From positions 1,984,001 to 2,048,000 of the forward strand of contig NZ_KQ031382.1 of the NCBI RefSeq assembly GCF_000384335.2: a DNA stretch of 64,000 bases, in the 5' to 3' direction. Made by a program: the position numbers and the translations under genes. Of this stretch, positions 15,835 to 25,114 are shown piece by piece; positions within the stretch are counted from its first letter, which is position 1; every line of letters starts with the position of its first letter. The DNA is from Hyphomicrobium sp. 99 (GTDB lineage Bacteria; Pseudomonadota; Alphaproteobacteria; Rhizobiales; Hyphomicrobiaceae). The notes beneath the pieces are model-generated. The model saw only the letters and a list, made by a program, of their open reading frames with translations, made no database searches and was not told the origin of the DNA.

Positions 15835-17349
15835 TCACGCTGTTTGAGGCGCAGCGTTGGGCGCGAGGTCGTCAGCAGCTGACGAGCGCCGCTCGACCAA
15901 CGCGAACAGCTCCTCGATGCGCTGCCGCTCCTCGCGCGACTGCGGTATCAAATAGGCGGCCGCAACGTAAATCGCCAGATTCACGACGAGCGCCACCGCG
16001 CCTGATGTGAGGCCGTAGGCCCATGGCAAATATCCGGGATAGATAAGCTCGAGCACGACGGCGACCGCGAAGCCGGCCGTCATTCCGGCGATGGCCCCGT
16101 ATTTGTTGCCGCGTTTCCAGAAGATCCCGAGGAATTGCGGCACGGCGAGCTGAATAATGCCTTGGTACGCGAGCACGGCCAGCTGAAACAGGGCAGGCAA
16201 TTCGAGGCACGCGAGCCAAGAGGAGAGGATCGTAAGGCCAAGCATGCCGATCTTGGCGATGACGATGAGCTGGGCCTGCTCGAGCTTCTTGTAGTTGCCG
16301 ACGAGGTCGTTGGCGATTTGGGCTCCGGTCGCTTGAATGTTGCCGTCGGTGTGGCCCATCGAGGCCGCAAGCACGACGACGCCCGCAAGGCCGAGCAACC
16401 AAAGGCCACCAGCTTCGCGGCTGACAATGAACCACACGTTGTTGGGTTCTGCGCTGACGCCACCGACTTGCGAGCCGAGCATCCCGAAGACCAGCAGCGC
16501 CACCCCGAATGCCAACGATAATGGCACCGCAACAGCAGCTGACTTCTTGAGGCTGCGCACGCCGTCGGCTGTGAACAGTCGCACGAAAATATACGGCCAG
16601 CACCAGCCGCCGATTGTGCCGGTCAAGATGAGACTGAAGACGTAGAGCGGACCTTCCTTCGAACCGATGCTCGGAATGGCGAACTTACCAGCATCGAGCG
16701 AAGCGAAAGTGATGCCTTGCGAAACGACCATCCAGACGATCAGCCCGATGAGGATCGCGCCGCCGCCGATGTAGGCAACGATGCCTTGCGCCATATCTGA
16801 GATCACGACGCCGCGCATGCCCATGCGTACCGTCCAAATCTGGCGTAGGGCGATGACCCCGACGCCGGCGATGACAGCCTCTGAGAACGACAGAGCTCCA
16901 AGCGACATCTGTTGGAACAGCGTGCCGAGCGCCTGCATTCCAAGTACGAGCCAAGGAATGCCCGAGATAATGCCGATGGCGGCAGCAATCGTCTTGATGT
17001 GGCGAGAGTTGAAGCGGAGCGCCAAAAGATCAGGCTGCGTGCGCAGATCGAATGTCTTGCCCCACACCCACACAGGCCGCGCCATCAGATACATCAGCAC
17101 GACGGTAAGCAAGCTGTAGGAGAGCACGTAAAACGATATGACGCCAGCGCTTGCGGCCATGCCGCCGAATGCCGTGAACATCGCACCGGGATACCAGGTG
17201 TTGAGGAACGACATCGCCTGATAGTTCGCGCCGAATGATCGGCCACCGACGGCATATTCGGTGAAGTTTCGGTCGCGGATACCGCTAAGCTGCAAGATGA
17301 TGACGATGAGCGCGAAGAAGATCGCGATGCATCCGAATGTGATCAGCAT
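15835..17349 (-). CDS. Sodium:solute symporter (SSS family)
   Basis: This 504-residue protein has about thirteen hydrophobic helices. Family features include FTEYAVGGRSFGANYQAMSF (about 29-48), the segment WYPGAMFTAFGGMA and the late loop PQFLGIFWKRGNKYGAIAGM. The charged C-terminal tail is cytoplasmic. It would import an organic solute (carboxylate or amino acid type) with Na+. Its start overlaps by one base (TGATG) the stop of a small two-helix membrane protein, an arrangement common for SSS carriers with a small partner subunit. Substrate unknown. Confidence 0.88.
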   Translation of the reverse strand: MLITFGCIAIFFALIVIILQLSGIRDRNFTEYAVGGRSFGANYQAMSFLNTWYPGAMFTAFGGMAASAGVISFYVLSYSLLTVVLMYLMARPVWVWGKTFDLRTQPDLLALRFNSRHIKTIAAAIGIISGIPWLVLGMQALGTLFQQMSLGALSFSEAVIAGVGVIALRQIWTVRMGMRGVVISDMAQGIVAYIGGGAILIGLIVWMVVSQGITFASLDAGKFAIPSIGSKEGPLYVFSLILTGTIGGWCWPYIFVRLFTADGVRSLKKSAAVAVPLSLAFGVALLVFGMLGSQVGGVSAEPNNVWFIVSREAGGLWLLGLAGVVVLAASMGHTDGNIQATGAQIANDLVGNYKKLEQAQLIVIAKIGMLGLTILSSWLACLELPALFQLAVLAYQGIIQLAVPQFLGIFWKRGNKYGAIAGMTAGFAVAVVLELIYPGYLPWAYGLTSGAVALVVNLAIYVAAAYLIPQSREERQRIEELFALVERRSSAADDLAPNAAPQTA

Positions 17350-17585
17350 CAGCCAGCCTCCCCAACGCGAGCTTCCGCGAAGTAGGCAGCAACAATGCTT
17401 GCCGCGATGCAGGTCGAGACAGCGATAAAGTAGAAAACCGCCGCCGGCACGCCGAGCAGGGGTGTTCTATCGCCGTCGAATGCCCAATACAGCGGGGGCG
17501 CCAAAGCGACAATGGCGTCTAGGATGAACCATGCTGTCACCCAACGCGGAAGCGCATAAAGACGGTGCTTGCGGACGACGGACAT
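17349..17585 (-). CDS. Small membrane protein, DUF3311-like partner of the symporter
   Basis: The protein is 78 residues from the ATG at 17585, with GAGGGGGA upstream; a longer frame to 17681 would overlap the SRPBCC gene end. It has two hydrophobic segments (about 15-33 and 45-66) separated by a polar turn (DGDRTPLLG). Small proteins of this shape precede SSS transporters and overlap them as here. The DUF3311 resemblance is by pattern, not search. Confidence 0.7.
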   Translation of the reverse strand: MSVVRKHRLYALPRWVTAWFILDAIVALAPPLYWAFDGDRTPLLGVPAAVFYFIAVSTCIAASIVAAYFAEARVGEAG

Positions 17586-17616
17586 TCGGCATTCCCCCTC
17601 ATTATGTTCGTTTTTA

Positions 17617-18075
17617 TTAGTGTTGGTCTCTCGCCCCGAACGAGGTCTCCAGCTTATCGAAGCAGGTGGGCCAGCCTTCACGATAGCCGTCGGCTGCTTC
17701 AGGTGTGGTGATGTGTGTTTGCACGACCGTCATTGACGTCTGGCCACCGGGAGCCGATGCGAGATCGATCTCCAGCAATGTTTCCATTTTGCACAAAAGT
17801 TCGACGGGGCCGGAATAGCTCCACGTCATGACGATGCGTCGTCCGAAGTCCAGATCGCGGTATGTGCCGTCAATGGTGTGTAAGGTGCCGTCGGGAGCGG
17901 TCGAGCGAATATAAAAGGTGCCACCAACCCGGACATCAGTGCGGGCGTCGACGACTTTGTTCTGACCTGGGGCCAGCCACTGCCTCATCAGCTCCGGCTG
18001 CGTCCATGCCTCGAAGATCTCGTCAGGCGAACCAGAGATCACACGTTTGAAAACGAGAGCTGCCGGCGCATTCAT
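17617..18075 (-). CDS. SRPBCC/AHSA1-domain protein
   Basis: The protein is 152 residues from the ATG at 18075, overlapping the ArsR-family gene stop by four bases (ATGA). Family motifs are VISGSPDEIFEAWTQPELMRQWLAPG near the N terminus (read in part) and the EGWPTCFDKLETSF helix near the C terminus. Such Bet v1-like proteins bind hydrophobic ligands and are very often encoded after an ArsR-type repressor, as here. Function is unknown. Confidence 0.85.
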   Translation of the reverse strand: MNAPAALVFKRVISGSPDEIFEAWTQPELMRQWLAPGQNKVVDARTDVRVGGTFYIRSTAPDGTLHTIDGTYRDLDFGRRIVMTWSYSGPVELLCKMETLLEIDLASAPGGQTSMTVVQTHITTPEAADGYREGWPTCFDKLETSFGARDQH

Positions 18076-18413
18076 TTCTTGTTCTTCTTCTTGGCGCGAA
18101 ACAGATCCTCTAACGCATCGAAACGCTCGTTCCAAAAGATTTCGTAGAAGCTGAGCCACTTCTGCGCTTCAGCGAGGGGCTTTGCATTCAAGCTGCAGAC
18201 GTGCGTGCGCCATTGCACCGAGCGCTGTATGAGACCTGATTGTTCGAGAACCTGGATGTGCTTGGAGACTGCAGCCAACGACATCGGCAACGGTTCGGCA
18301 AGTTCGCTCACCGTGCGTTCGCCTGAAGCCAGCTGGCCGAGGATCGCCCGTCGCGACGGATCGGCAAGCGCGTGAAAAACTCTGTCGAGCGTATTTCCGT
18401 CTCGTTCAACCAT
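18072..18413 (-). CDS. ArsR/SmtB-type winged-helix regulator
   Basis: This 113-residue protein has FHALADPSRRAILGQLASGERTVSELAEPLPMSLAAVSKHIQVLEQ (read in part), the ArsR helix-turn-helix. The metal-binding ELCVCDL motif of arsenic sensors is absent; the corresponding segment is ERTVSELAEPL. It is therefore the non-metal subtype usually paired with an SRPBCC protein. It likely represses its own two-gene operon. Confidence 0.88.
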   Translation of the reverse strand: MVERDGNTLDRVFHALADPSRRAILGQLASGERTVSELAEPLPMSLAAVSKHIQVLEQSGLIQRSVQWRTHVCSLNAKPLAEAQKWLSFYEIFWNERFDALEDLFRAKKKNKK

Positions 18414-18534
18414 ATCGTTGAGCTATACGAAGCGCCTTAAAGGGTCAAGCGTCGTGGAGCGGGAATTTCATGACCCTGTAGAGATCATTGGAACGCATGA
18501 GGTCGCTCTTCGTTGGCCTGAGGACTAGGAGGCG

Positions 18535-18561
18535 TACGTACGGCTGCCTGAGCGGTACGTA
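18535..18561. repeat. Inverted repeat in the arsR upstream region
   Basis: TACGTAC at 18535-18541 and GTACGTA at 18555-18561 form 7-base arms around 13 bases. It lies about 120 bases upstream of the ArsR-family start and could be an operator. The rest of the 18414-18648 gap shows nothing I can assign. Confidence 0.3.
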
Positions 18562-18648
18562 GACGGATCGCATCATAAGGCGTCGAACCGGAATTTTTGC
18601 CTGCCGCCACTCCGCGAGTAGGCGAGCTTATTTTAGCGGGAATACATC

Positions 18649-18870
18649 ATGGCTTATTTCGTCACTTTCGGCGCAATGCCCGTGCCAATCGGCAACGAGC
18701 ATCCTGACCTCTCCGCAGCGTTGGAAGAAGCTTGCCGGTTGATCGCCGGCGGTCAAACGAACGTCGCCATACAGTTTGGCGACGGCAGATCAATCTCCGG
18801 CGATGATCTCGTCGCGTGCTGCTCCGGAGAAAAGGTCATAGGCGATCATTTGTTCAAAAAGAGCGCTTAG
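18649..18870 (+). CDS. Small hypothetical protein
   Basis: The frame encodes 73 residues (MAYFVTFGAMPVPIGNEHPD...), with a mixed alpha/beta composition and a central GDGRSISGDDLVACC stretch. A possible ribosome site (GCGGGAA) lies upstream. I recognise no family. Confidence 0.5.
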   Translation: MAYFVTFGAMPVPIGNEHPDLSAALEEACRLIAGGQTNVAIQFGDGRSISGDDLVACCSGEKVIGDHLFKKSA

Positions 18871-19007
18871 GTCATCCGCCGAATACGCGTTAGCCTCCGG
18901 CGTAGGATCTTGCCAGCAGCATTTTCTTCTCTAAAGCGATGTCACCGTATCGGATTCTGGCGCGCCGCTTCGAAGAACCCGGCGAGCGAAGCAGAAGGAA
19001 CCAGGGT

Positions 19008-20549
19008 ATGAATGGTGCGCAATCACTTGTTGCGACAGCAGTCAGCGAGGGCATCGAAGTTTGTTTCGCCAATCCCGGCACGACCGAGCTGCCTTTGGTG
19101 CTCGCACTGGATGAGGTGCCGGGGCTTCGCAGCATCCTTTGTCTCCACGAGAACGTCGCGACCGGCGCCGCCGATGGCTACGGCAGGATGTCGTCCAAGC
19201 CGGCGATGTGCTTGCTCCATCTCGGGCCCGGACTCGCGAACGGTCTGACCAATCTGCACAACGCGCGCCGGGCCGGGACGCCGCTTCTCAACATTATCGG
19301 CGAACATGCGACATGGCACATAGACGCCGATCCGCTGTTGGCATCGAATATCGAAGCTCTTGCTCACACGGTCAGCACGTTCACGAAGAGAAGCGCCGAC
19401 GCAGCGAGCGTTGCAGTCAATTTGGCCGATGCGATCCACGCCACGGGAACAGATGGTGGTGCCATCGCGACGCTGATCGTGCCGCATGACTGCCAGTTGG
19501 CAAACGCGGGCGACAATATTCCCGCACGACGCCCGGTACCGAAAAGCAGCTATTCATCGGCAAATGTGGACGCGGTCGCCAAGGCACTGCGGCGGGGCAA
19601 GTCCGCCATCCTGTTGGGCGGCAAAGGCCTGTCGGAAGCCGGCATGAAGCTCGCAGGCAGGATCGCGGCCGCGACCGGCGCCGATCTCCTCTGCGATACG
19701 TTCTTCGCGCGCATGGAGCGCGGCGGTGATTTGCCGAAGGCGACGAGGCTGCCTTACTTTCCTGATCAAGCGCAGGCGCTGACCCGTCGCTACGACGCGA
19801 TCGTGCTTGCGGGCGCGCGCCGTCCTGTCGCCTTTTTCGGTTATCCAGGTTTACCGAGCTATTTGACCAACGAAGAACAGACGGTCACTTTGGCCAGCAG
19901 CGCGGAGGACGTCCTCGGAGCGCTCGAGGCATTGGCGACAACGCTCAATGCGCCTGATGATATCCCGCACCAGCCTCGCGCGGCGCCGCCAGCTATGCCG
20001 AAAGGCAGTCTCGACGCCGTGTCGATCGCTGCGGTCATCGCACGCCTTCAGCCCGAAGACAGCATCATCATGGATGAGGCGCTGACTGTGGGAATGGCAT
20101 ACTTCGACGCGTCGCAAAGTGCTCCGCGCTTCAGCCATCTGATGTTGACCGGCGGAGCAATCGGCCAAGGTCCGGGAGCAGCAACGGGCGCCGCGATCGC
20201 GTGTCCCGGCCGCAAGGTCATCAATTTCGAATCCGACGGATGCGGAGCGTATTCCGTTCAAGCATTCTGGACGCAGGCGCGCGAGAATTTGGATGTGATC
20301 ACGATTATCGGCTCCAACCGCAGCTACAACATTTTGAATGTGGAATTTCAACGAGCAGGGGTAAGCGCGCCTGGCCCTGTCGCGCGCTCGATGACCGGGC
20401 TCGATCATCCCTACCTCGATTGGGTCAGGATCGGGGAAGGCTTCGGTGTCCCGTCCGCCGCCGTCGACAGCGCCGAAGCCCTCGCGCGCGAATTGGAAAA
20501 TGCGCTCTCTCAGAAGGGACCACGGCTGATCGAAGCCATCATGTCGTAG
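19008..20549 (+). CDS. Thiamine-diphosphate enzyme, acetolactate synthase large-subunit-like
   Basis: The protein is 513 residues from the ATG at 19008, with GAAGGAA upstream; the 23-residue extension to 18939 is not protein-like. The catalytic glutamate motif is LHENVATGAADGYGR (about 46-60, E near 48). The ThDP/Mg motif is atypical: ESDGCGAYSVQAFWTQ followed by IIGSNRSYNIL, instead of GDG...NN. This pattern resembles an IlvB-like subfamily of uncertain reaction rather than true biosynthetic acetolactate synthase. No regulatory small subunit lies next to it. Confidence 0.8.
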   Translation: MNGAQSLVATAVSEGIEVCFANPGTTELPLVLALDEVPGLRSILCLHENVATGAADGYGRMSSKPAMCLLHLGPGLANGLTNLHNARRAGTPLLNIIGEHATWHIDADPLLASNIEALAHTVSTFTKRSADAASVAVNLADAIHATGTDGGAIATLIVPHDCQLANAGDNIPARRPVPKSSYSSANVDAVAKALRRGKSAILLGGKGLSEAGMKLAGRIAAATGADLLCDTFFARMERGGDLPKATRLPYFPDQAQALTRRYDAIVLAGARRPVAFFGYPGLPSYLTNEEQTVTLASSAEDVLGALEALATTLNAPDDIPHQPRAAPPAMPKGSLDAVSIAAVIARLQPEDSIIMDEALTVGMAYFDASQSAPRFSHLMLTGGAIGQGPGAATGAAIACPGRKVINFESDGCGAYSVQAFWTQARENLDVITIIGSNRSYNILNVEFQRAGVSAPGPVARSMTGLDHPYLDWVRIGEGFGVPSAAVDSAEALARELENALSQKGPRLIEAIMS

Positions 20550-20574
20550 AGCAATCGATCGTGGTTTTACGGGC

Positions 20575-21039
20575 TCAATGCTTCTCTGGCTCCGCTATCA
20601 GCAGCCGGTAGAAAATGTTCGGGTCCTGAATGGAACGCAGCTTCTGCGTAACCTCGCGGCTTCGCATCCGTCGTGACACCGCAGCAAGCATATTGAGGTG
20701 ATCGCCATCGGCGGTAGACGGCACGAGCAGAACAAAAACCAGATCGACCGGCAGGTCGTCGATGGCTTCGAAATCCACGGCCGGTTTCAGACGCGCGACG
20801 AGTCCGAAAGGCTTTTTTAGTCCAATATAGCGTGCATGCGGAACGGCCACTCCGCCACCCACTCCCGTCGATCCGAGCTGCTCGCGCTTCATGAGCTCGG
20901 CGACGATCATGTCGCTGGTCAACCCTGTGGAAGGCGACGCACGCTGCGCGAGGTCGCGTAGCAGAGAGAATTTGTCCGGCGAGCGGACATCGAGGAATAC
21001 GTCGCTCGGTGAGAGAAAGCTCGAGATGTTAATTGTCAT
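20575..21039 (-). CDS. ptsN: PTS EIIA (Ntr-type) protein in the kdp operon
   Basis: This 154-residue EIIA-Ntr fold has the phosphorylated histidine in GGVAVPHARY (H68) and the family segment PAVDFEAIDDLPVDLVFVLL, read in part. Its ATG overlaps the kdpE stop by four bases, so it is translated with the kdp regulators. EIIA-Ntr is known to bind KdpD and modulate kdp expression in other proteobacteria. A dedicated copy inside the operon suggests direct coupling of nitrogen-PTS state to K+ uptake. No rpoN neighbours it, so it may be a second paralogue. Confidence 0.88.
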   Translation of the reverse strand: MTINISSFLSPSDVFLDVRSPDKFSLLRDLAQRASPSTGLTSDMIVAELMKREQLGSTGVGGGVAVPHARYIGLKKPFGLVARLKPAVDFEAIDDLPVDLVFVLLVPSTADGDHLNMLAAVSRRMRSREVTQKLRSIQDPNIFYRLLIAEPEKH

Positions 21040-21740
21040 TTCGCCTGCTCAAGTTCGTCGGGAATGCGAAGTCGATATCCAACGCCTGTTTCGGTCAGAA
21101 TGTATTCAGGGCTGTCCGGACGCGCTTCAATCTTCTGCCTTAACTGGCGGACGTAGACACGCACGTACTGTGAATCTGCCGAGGGCCCCCAGAGTTCCCG
21201 CAGCAAAAAGTTATGGGTAAGCACTTTTCCCGCGTGCTGAACGAATAAGCGGAGAAGATCATATTCCTTCGGCGAAAGCTTCACCTCGCGCTCGCCGACT
21301 TTGACGATGCGCCGGACGAGGTCGACCGTCAAATCTCCAGTCCGAAAGATCGGACGCTCGCCATGGCTTTGCAGCTGGTGGCGAAGCGCAGCGCGAATGC
21401 GGGCAAGAAGCTCATTGATGCCGAACGGCTTCGTAACGTAGTCGTCGGCGCCGAGATCGAGCGCATGAACCTTAGCGTTTTCGTCGGCCCGGCTCGAAAG
21501 CACCACAATGGGGACGGATTCGCTTCGCGAGCGAAGAGCGCGCAGAAGATCGAGACCTTGCATATCTGGAAGTCCGAGATCCAGGATGATGAGATCGGGT
21601 CTTGTCTCCAATAACTCCAAAGCGGCTTTGGCGTTGGGCGCGTCCGTAACCTGATAGCCCTGGGTCGCAAGCCCCATGCGGAGGAGCTTTCGAATAGGCG
21701 GCTCGTCGTCAATGATCAGAACTTTTAGAGGCGCACTCAT
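21036..21740 (-). CDS. kdpE: KdpE response regulator
   Basis: This 234-residue OmpR-type regulator has a receiver with phospho-acceptor D54 (LIILDLGLPDMQG) and acidic pair DDE at 11-13. The C-terminal winged helix contains ELREREVKLSPKEYDLLRLF-like sequence and YVRVYVRQLRQKIE. It activates kdp under K+ limitation. It overlaps kdpD upstream and the EIIA gene downstream, each by four bases. Confidence 0.95.
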   Translation of the reverse strand: MSAPLKVLIIDDEPPIRKLLRMGLATQGYQVTDAPNAKAALELLETRPDLIILDLGLPDMQGLDLLRALRSRSESVPIVVLSSRADENAKVHALDLGADDYVTKPFGINELLARIRAALRHQLQSHGERPIFRTGDLTVDLVRRIVKVGEREVKLSPKEYDLLRLFVQHAGKVLTHNFLLRELWGPSADSQYVRVYVRQLRQKIEARPDSPEYILTETGVGYRLRIPDELEQAK

Positions 21741-24460
21741 GCGGCGTGATCCAAGGTTTCGCTCTCATATCCCGCGGGCAAGGAAATCGTGAACACGGCA
21801 CCGTGGCCGTCGATACGGTTGGAGGCTGTTATCGTACCGCCCATGATCTCGACGAAACCCCGCGCGATCGGAAGCCCGAGGCCCGTACCGGCGCGAACCC
21901 GATCACCTTTATAAGCGCGATAGAATTTATCGAAGATGCGCTCGAGATCGGCGGATGGAATTCCAGGACCTTCATCCGAAATCTGCAACGTCAGCCGGTC
22001 GTAATCTTGCCACGCGTTGATTTGAATGGCTGTGCCTTCCGGAGCATATTTGGCGGCATTATCCAGAATATTGAAAAGCACCTGCTCCAGGAGGACCGGG
22101 TCGGCCTGGACTTGTGGATTGTCCGAACCCGCACTGTATTGAACGCGATGATGCGCCAGAATTTTCTTTGCTCGTTTGAGCGTCGCGTCGACGATCTCGT
22201 TGACGTCGTGCACCTCTGGCTTCGGCGCAACGGCGCCCGCTTCGAGCTTTGTCATGTCCAACAAATTTGCAATGAAGCGGTTGAGGCGCTCGGATTCATC
22301 GATGACCGTTGAAAGTAGCTCGCCGCGTGACGCGTCATCGAGTTTGTCGGAGACGTCGCGCAGGGTGCTCGCGGCTCCGAGAATTGCCGCAAGCGGAGTC
22401 TTGAGGTCATGCGATAAAGACGTCAGCAGCGCGGCGCGAAGACGCTCGGTCTCCATCGTGCGCTTCGCCTGTTCGATGTCCTGGACCAATCGTATGCGCT
22501 CGATGGCGAGGGCGCCCTGGTTGATCAGAGCATCGAACAGTCGCCGCTGATCGGGCGTCAGCAATGGCCCCGGTTTGTCGCTATCGATCCCGACGACGCC
22601 AACGACGCCGCGATCGGTGTGCAGCGGCAGAAAGAGCCTTTGAGAGCCAGGCAGCGTGTCCGCGCCACGTCCGGCGGGACGATCGTTCGTCCACGCCCAG
22701 GTGGCTGCCGCGAGATCCGAGGCATCGAGTGTATCCTCCGGAGGATAGCCGGCCTTGACGGCGATGCCGCCATTCTCCGGAAGCAGAAGCACGACGCGAA
22801 CCTTCAACATGGAAGCGATCTGAAAAGCAGTCGCCCAGAGAACATCATCGAGCGCGCCCGTCCCGGCGAGCTTGCGGCTGAACCCGTAGAGCGATTCCGT
22901 CGTGCTGGCGCGATTGACCGCGATGACGGCTTGGCTGCGCATGCGAGCGGCGATGTTTGAAACGATGACGGCCACGACCGCGAACGAAACGAACGCGGCG
23001 ACGTTCTTTGGATCCGAAATGGTGAATGTATAGAGAGGCGGAAGAAAAAAGAAATTGTACGTCAGCGATCCGAGCACGCTCGCGACGAGCGAAGGCAGAA
23101 GACCATAGCGAACCGCGACGGCGATAATACCTGTCAGAAAAATGAGGTCGACGCTCTCGACGCCGATCCACGGCTTGAACAGCCATGCTATGGCAAGCGC
23201 GAGGGCCACTGCCGCCACGGCGAATATATAAGCGAGAAAGTTGTTTGAAGGCGTCTCGGGCGCAGTTCGAACCGCCGGTCTCTGCTTCGGGCCCGCAGGC
23301 AGCTGCTCGCCAGAAATGACATGAACGCTGATGTTGGCGGATTGCCGGACGAGATCGTGAACGATCGATCCGTTGAGAATCTCGAACCAGCGCGGGCGTT
23401 CGGACTTGCCGATGATGATCTGCGTGACGTTATGCTCCCGCGCATACGCCATGATGTCGTCGGCAATGTTTCGCGAACTCGCAGGAATAGTCCGCGTTTC
23501 GGCACCCAACTGCTCGGCAAGGCGCAGTGCCTCAGCGATACGGTTTCGCTCCTCATCGGAAAAACGGAGGCTGCGCCGTGTCTCTATCGTCAACGCCGTC
23601 CAAGGCGCATGCAGGCGGTCGGCCGCGCGTTTTGCGTAACGCACGAGCCCCGCCGAGCGTGGGTCTTCACTGATGCAAACCAGAACGCGTTCGCAAGCCG
23701 CCCACGGACCGGATATCGCTTTGGCGCGTAGCTGCGTAACGAGTTGTTCGTCGACGCGATCGGCCGTTCGCCTCAACGCCAGCTCGCGAAGTGCCGTCAA
23801 ATTGACGGGCGAGAAAAAGTTCTCGAGCGCGAGTTGCGCCTGCTCGGGAATATAAACTTTCCCGTCCTTGAGCCTCTGGATCAGATCTTCGGGTGTAATA
23901 TCGACGAGCTCGATGTCGTCGGCACGGGCGAGAATTGAATCGGGCACCGTTTCGCGCACCCGCACGCCGGTAATCTGTGCGACGACTTCGTTGAGACTGT
24001 CGATATGTTGGATATTGATCGTCGTGTAGACGTCAATGCCCTGATCCAAGAGCTCCTCGACATCGAGATAACGTTTGGGATGCCGGCTCGACGGCGCATT
24101 CGTGTGGGCGAGTTCATCGACCAGCGCGATTTGTGGGCGGCGCGCGATAAGTGCATCGAGATCCAGCTCGTCGAGAACCTTCCCCTTATATTCGATCTTT
24201 CGCGGTGGAATGAACTCGATGCTGCGCAGGAGTGCCTTGGTCTCCTTTCGGCCATGTGTCTCGACAACGCCCGCGACAACATCTGCGCCTTCTTTGATCT
24301 TGGAGCGCGCGGTACGCAGCATCTCAAACGTCTTTCCGACGCCAGGAGCGGCGCCGAGAAATATCTTTAAACGGCCGCTGCGGCGTGCCTCTCGACGTGA
24401 AATCTCGAGAAGAGCGTCCGGTGACGGCCGTTTGTGCTCCGCGTGGGTGTCGTCCGCCAT
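21737..24460 (-). CDS. kdpD: KdpD sensor histidine kinase
   Basis: The full-length 907-residue protein starts with the KdpD domain containing Walker A FLGAAPGVGKT (about 34-44) and VDELAHTNAPSSRHPKRY. It continues with a universal-stress-like domain (about 250-370), four membrane helices (about 400-510), a GAF-like domain and the kinase core. The phospho-histidine is H684 in SLSHDLKTPLAA, and the ATP-binding boxes DEGPGIP and GTGLGLPI follow. It senses K+ and ionic strength and phosphorylates KdpE. The long N-terminal domain is the site where EIIA-Ntr is known to act in other species. Confidence 0.95.
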   Translation of the reverse strand: MADDTHAEHKRPSPDALLEISRREARRSGRLKIFLGAAPGVGKTFEMLRTARSKIKEGADVVAGVVETHGRKETKALLRSIEFIPPRKIEYKGKVLDELDLDALIARRPQIALVDELAHTNAPSSRHPKRYLDVEELLDQGIDVYTTINIQHIDSLNEVVAQITGVRVRETVPDSILARADDIELVDITPEDLIQRLKDGKVYIPEQAQLALENFFSPVNLTALRELALRRTADRVDEQLVTQLRAKAISGPWAACERVLVCISEDPRSAGLVRYAKRAADRLHAPWTALTIETRRSLRFSDEERNRIAEALRLAEQLGAETRTIPASSRNIADDIMAYAREHNVTQIIIGKSERPRWFEILNGSIVHDLVRQSANISVHVISGEQLPAGPKQRPAVRTAPETPSNNFLAYIFAVAAVALALAIAWLFKPWIGVESVDLIFLTGIIAVAVRYGLLPSLVASVLGSLTYNFFFLPPLYTFTISDPKNVAAFVSFAVVAVIVSNIAARMRSQAVIAVNRASTTESLYGFSRKLAGTGALDDVLWATAFQIASMLKVRVVLLLPENGGIAVKAGYPPEDTLDASDLAAATWAWTNDRPAGRGADTLPGSQRLFLPLHTDRGVVGVVGIDSDKPGPLLTPDQRRLFDALINQGALAIERIRLVQDIEQAKRTMETERLRAALLTSLSHDLKTPLAAILGAASTLRDVSDKLDDASRGELLSTVIDESERLNRFIANLLDMTKLEAGAVAPKPEVHDVNEIVDATLKRAKKILAHHRVQYSAGSDNPQVQADPVLLEQVLFNILDNAAKYAPEGTAIQINAWQDYDRLTLQISDEGPGIPSADLERIFDKFYRAYKGDRVRAGTGLGLPIARGFVEIMGGTITASNRIDGHGAVFTISLPAGYESETLDHAA

Positions 24461-24497
24461 CTAGGCCATTCCAGGAGCGCTTGCCGCCGCGTCATCT

Positions 24498-25103
24498 TTA
24501 ATGAGCGGCCACGCGATCCAGATCGAGGTTCAGCGCCAGGACATTGATATGGGGTTCACCGATTAAACCAAAAAGGCGGCCTTCGATATGCCTATCGACG
24601 AGTTGCTTAACATCTTGCTCCGGCAAGTTGCGCGCTTTAGCGACGCGGGGCACCTGGAAATATGCTGCCGCGGGAGAAATATCCGGATCGAGCCCGCTGC
24701 CGGTCGTCGTCACCAGATCGAGTGGAACGGGTTCGGCAGGGTTTTCCGCCTTGAGCTTATCGACATCGCCCTTGACGCGATCGATCAGCGCCTTGTTCGT
24801 TGGGCCGAGGTTCGAACCCATCGAATTGGCCGCATTATAAGGCTGCGGCACGGTTTTGGTCGCGTCGGAGGGGTCGGTGCCGGTCGTCGCCGACGGCCGG
24901 CCCCGGAAATACCGGTCGCTCGTGAAATTCTGGCCGATCAGTTCCGACCCGACGACTTTTCCATCGCGCACGATCAGGCTCCCCTGCGCTTGGCGTGGAA
25001 AGAGCGCGCCGGCGATTCCGGTCATCGCGAGAGGATAGATGAGGCCGGTTAGGATCGTCAGCGAGACGAGCAGCACAAACGCCGGACGCAAAAGTTTTAT
25101 CAT
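24498..25103 (-). CDS. kdpC: KdpC subunit of K+-transporting ATPase
   Basis: This 201-residue protein has one N-terminal membrane helix (residues 7-30) followed by a periplasmic domain with [27 protein letters not shown] and VDRHIEGR near the C terminus, all typical of KdpC. It is 11 bases after kdpB. It stabilises the KdpAB complex. Confidence 0.96.
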   Translation of the reverse strand: MIKLLRPAFVLLVSLTILTGLIYPLAMTGIAGALFPRQAQGSLIVRDGKVVGSELIGQNFTSDRYFRGRPSATTGTDPSDATKTVPQPYNAANSMGSNLGPTNKALIDRVKGDVDKLKAENPAEPVPLDLVTTTGSGLDPDISPAAAYFQVPRVAKARNLPEQDVKQLVDRHIEGRLFGLIGEPHINVLALNLDLDRVAAH

Positions 25104-25114
25104 TGAAGTTCCCC

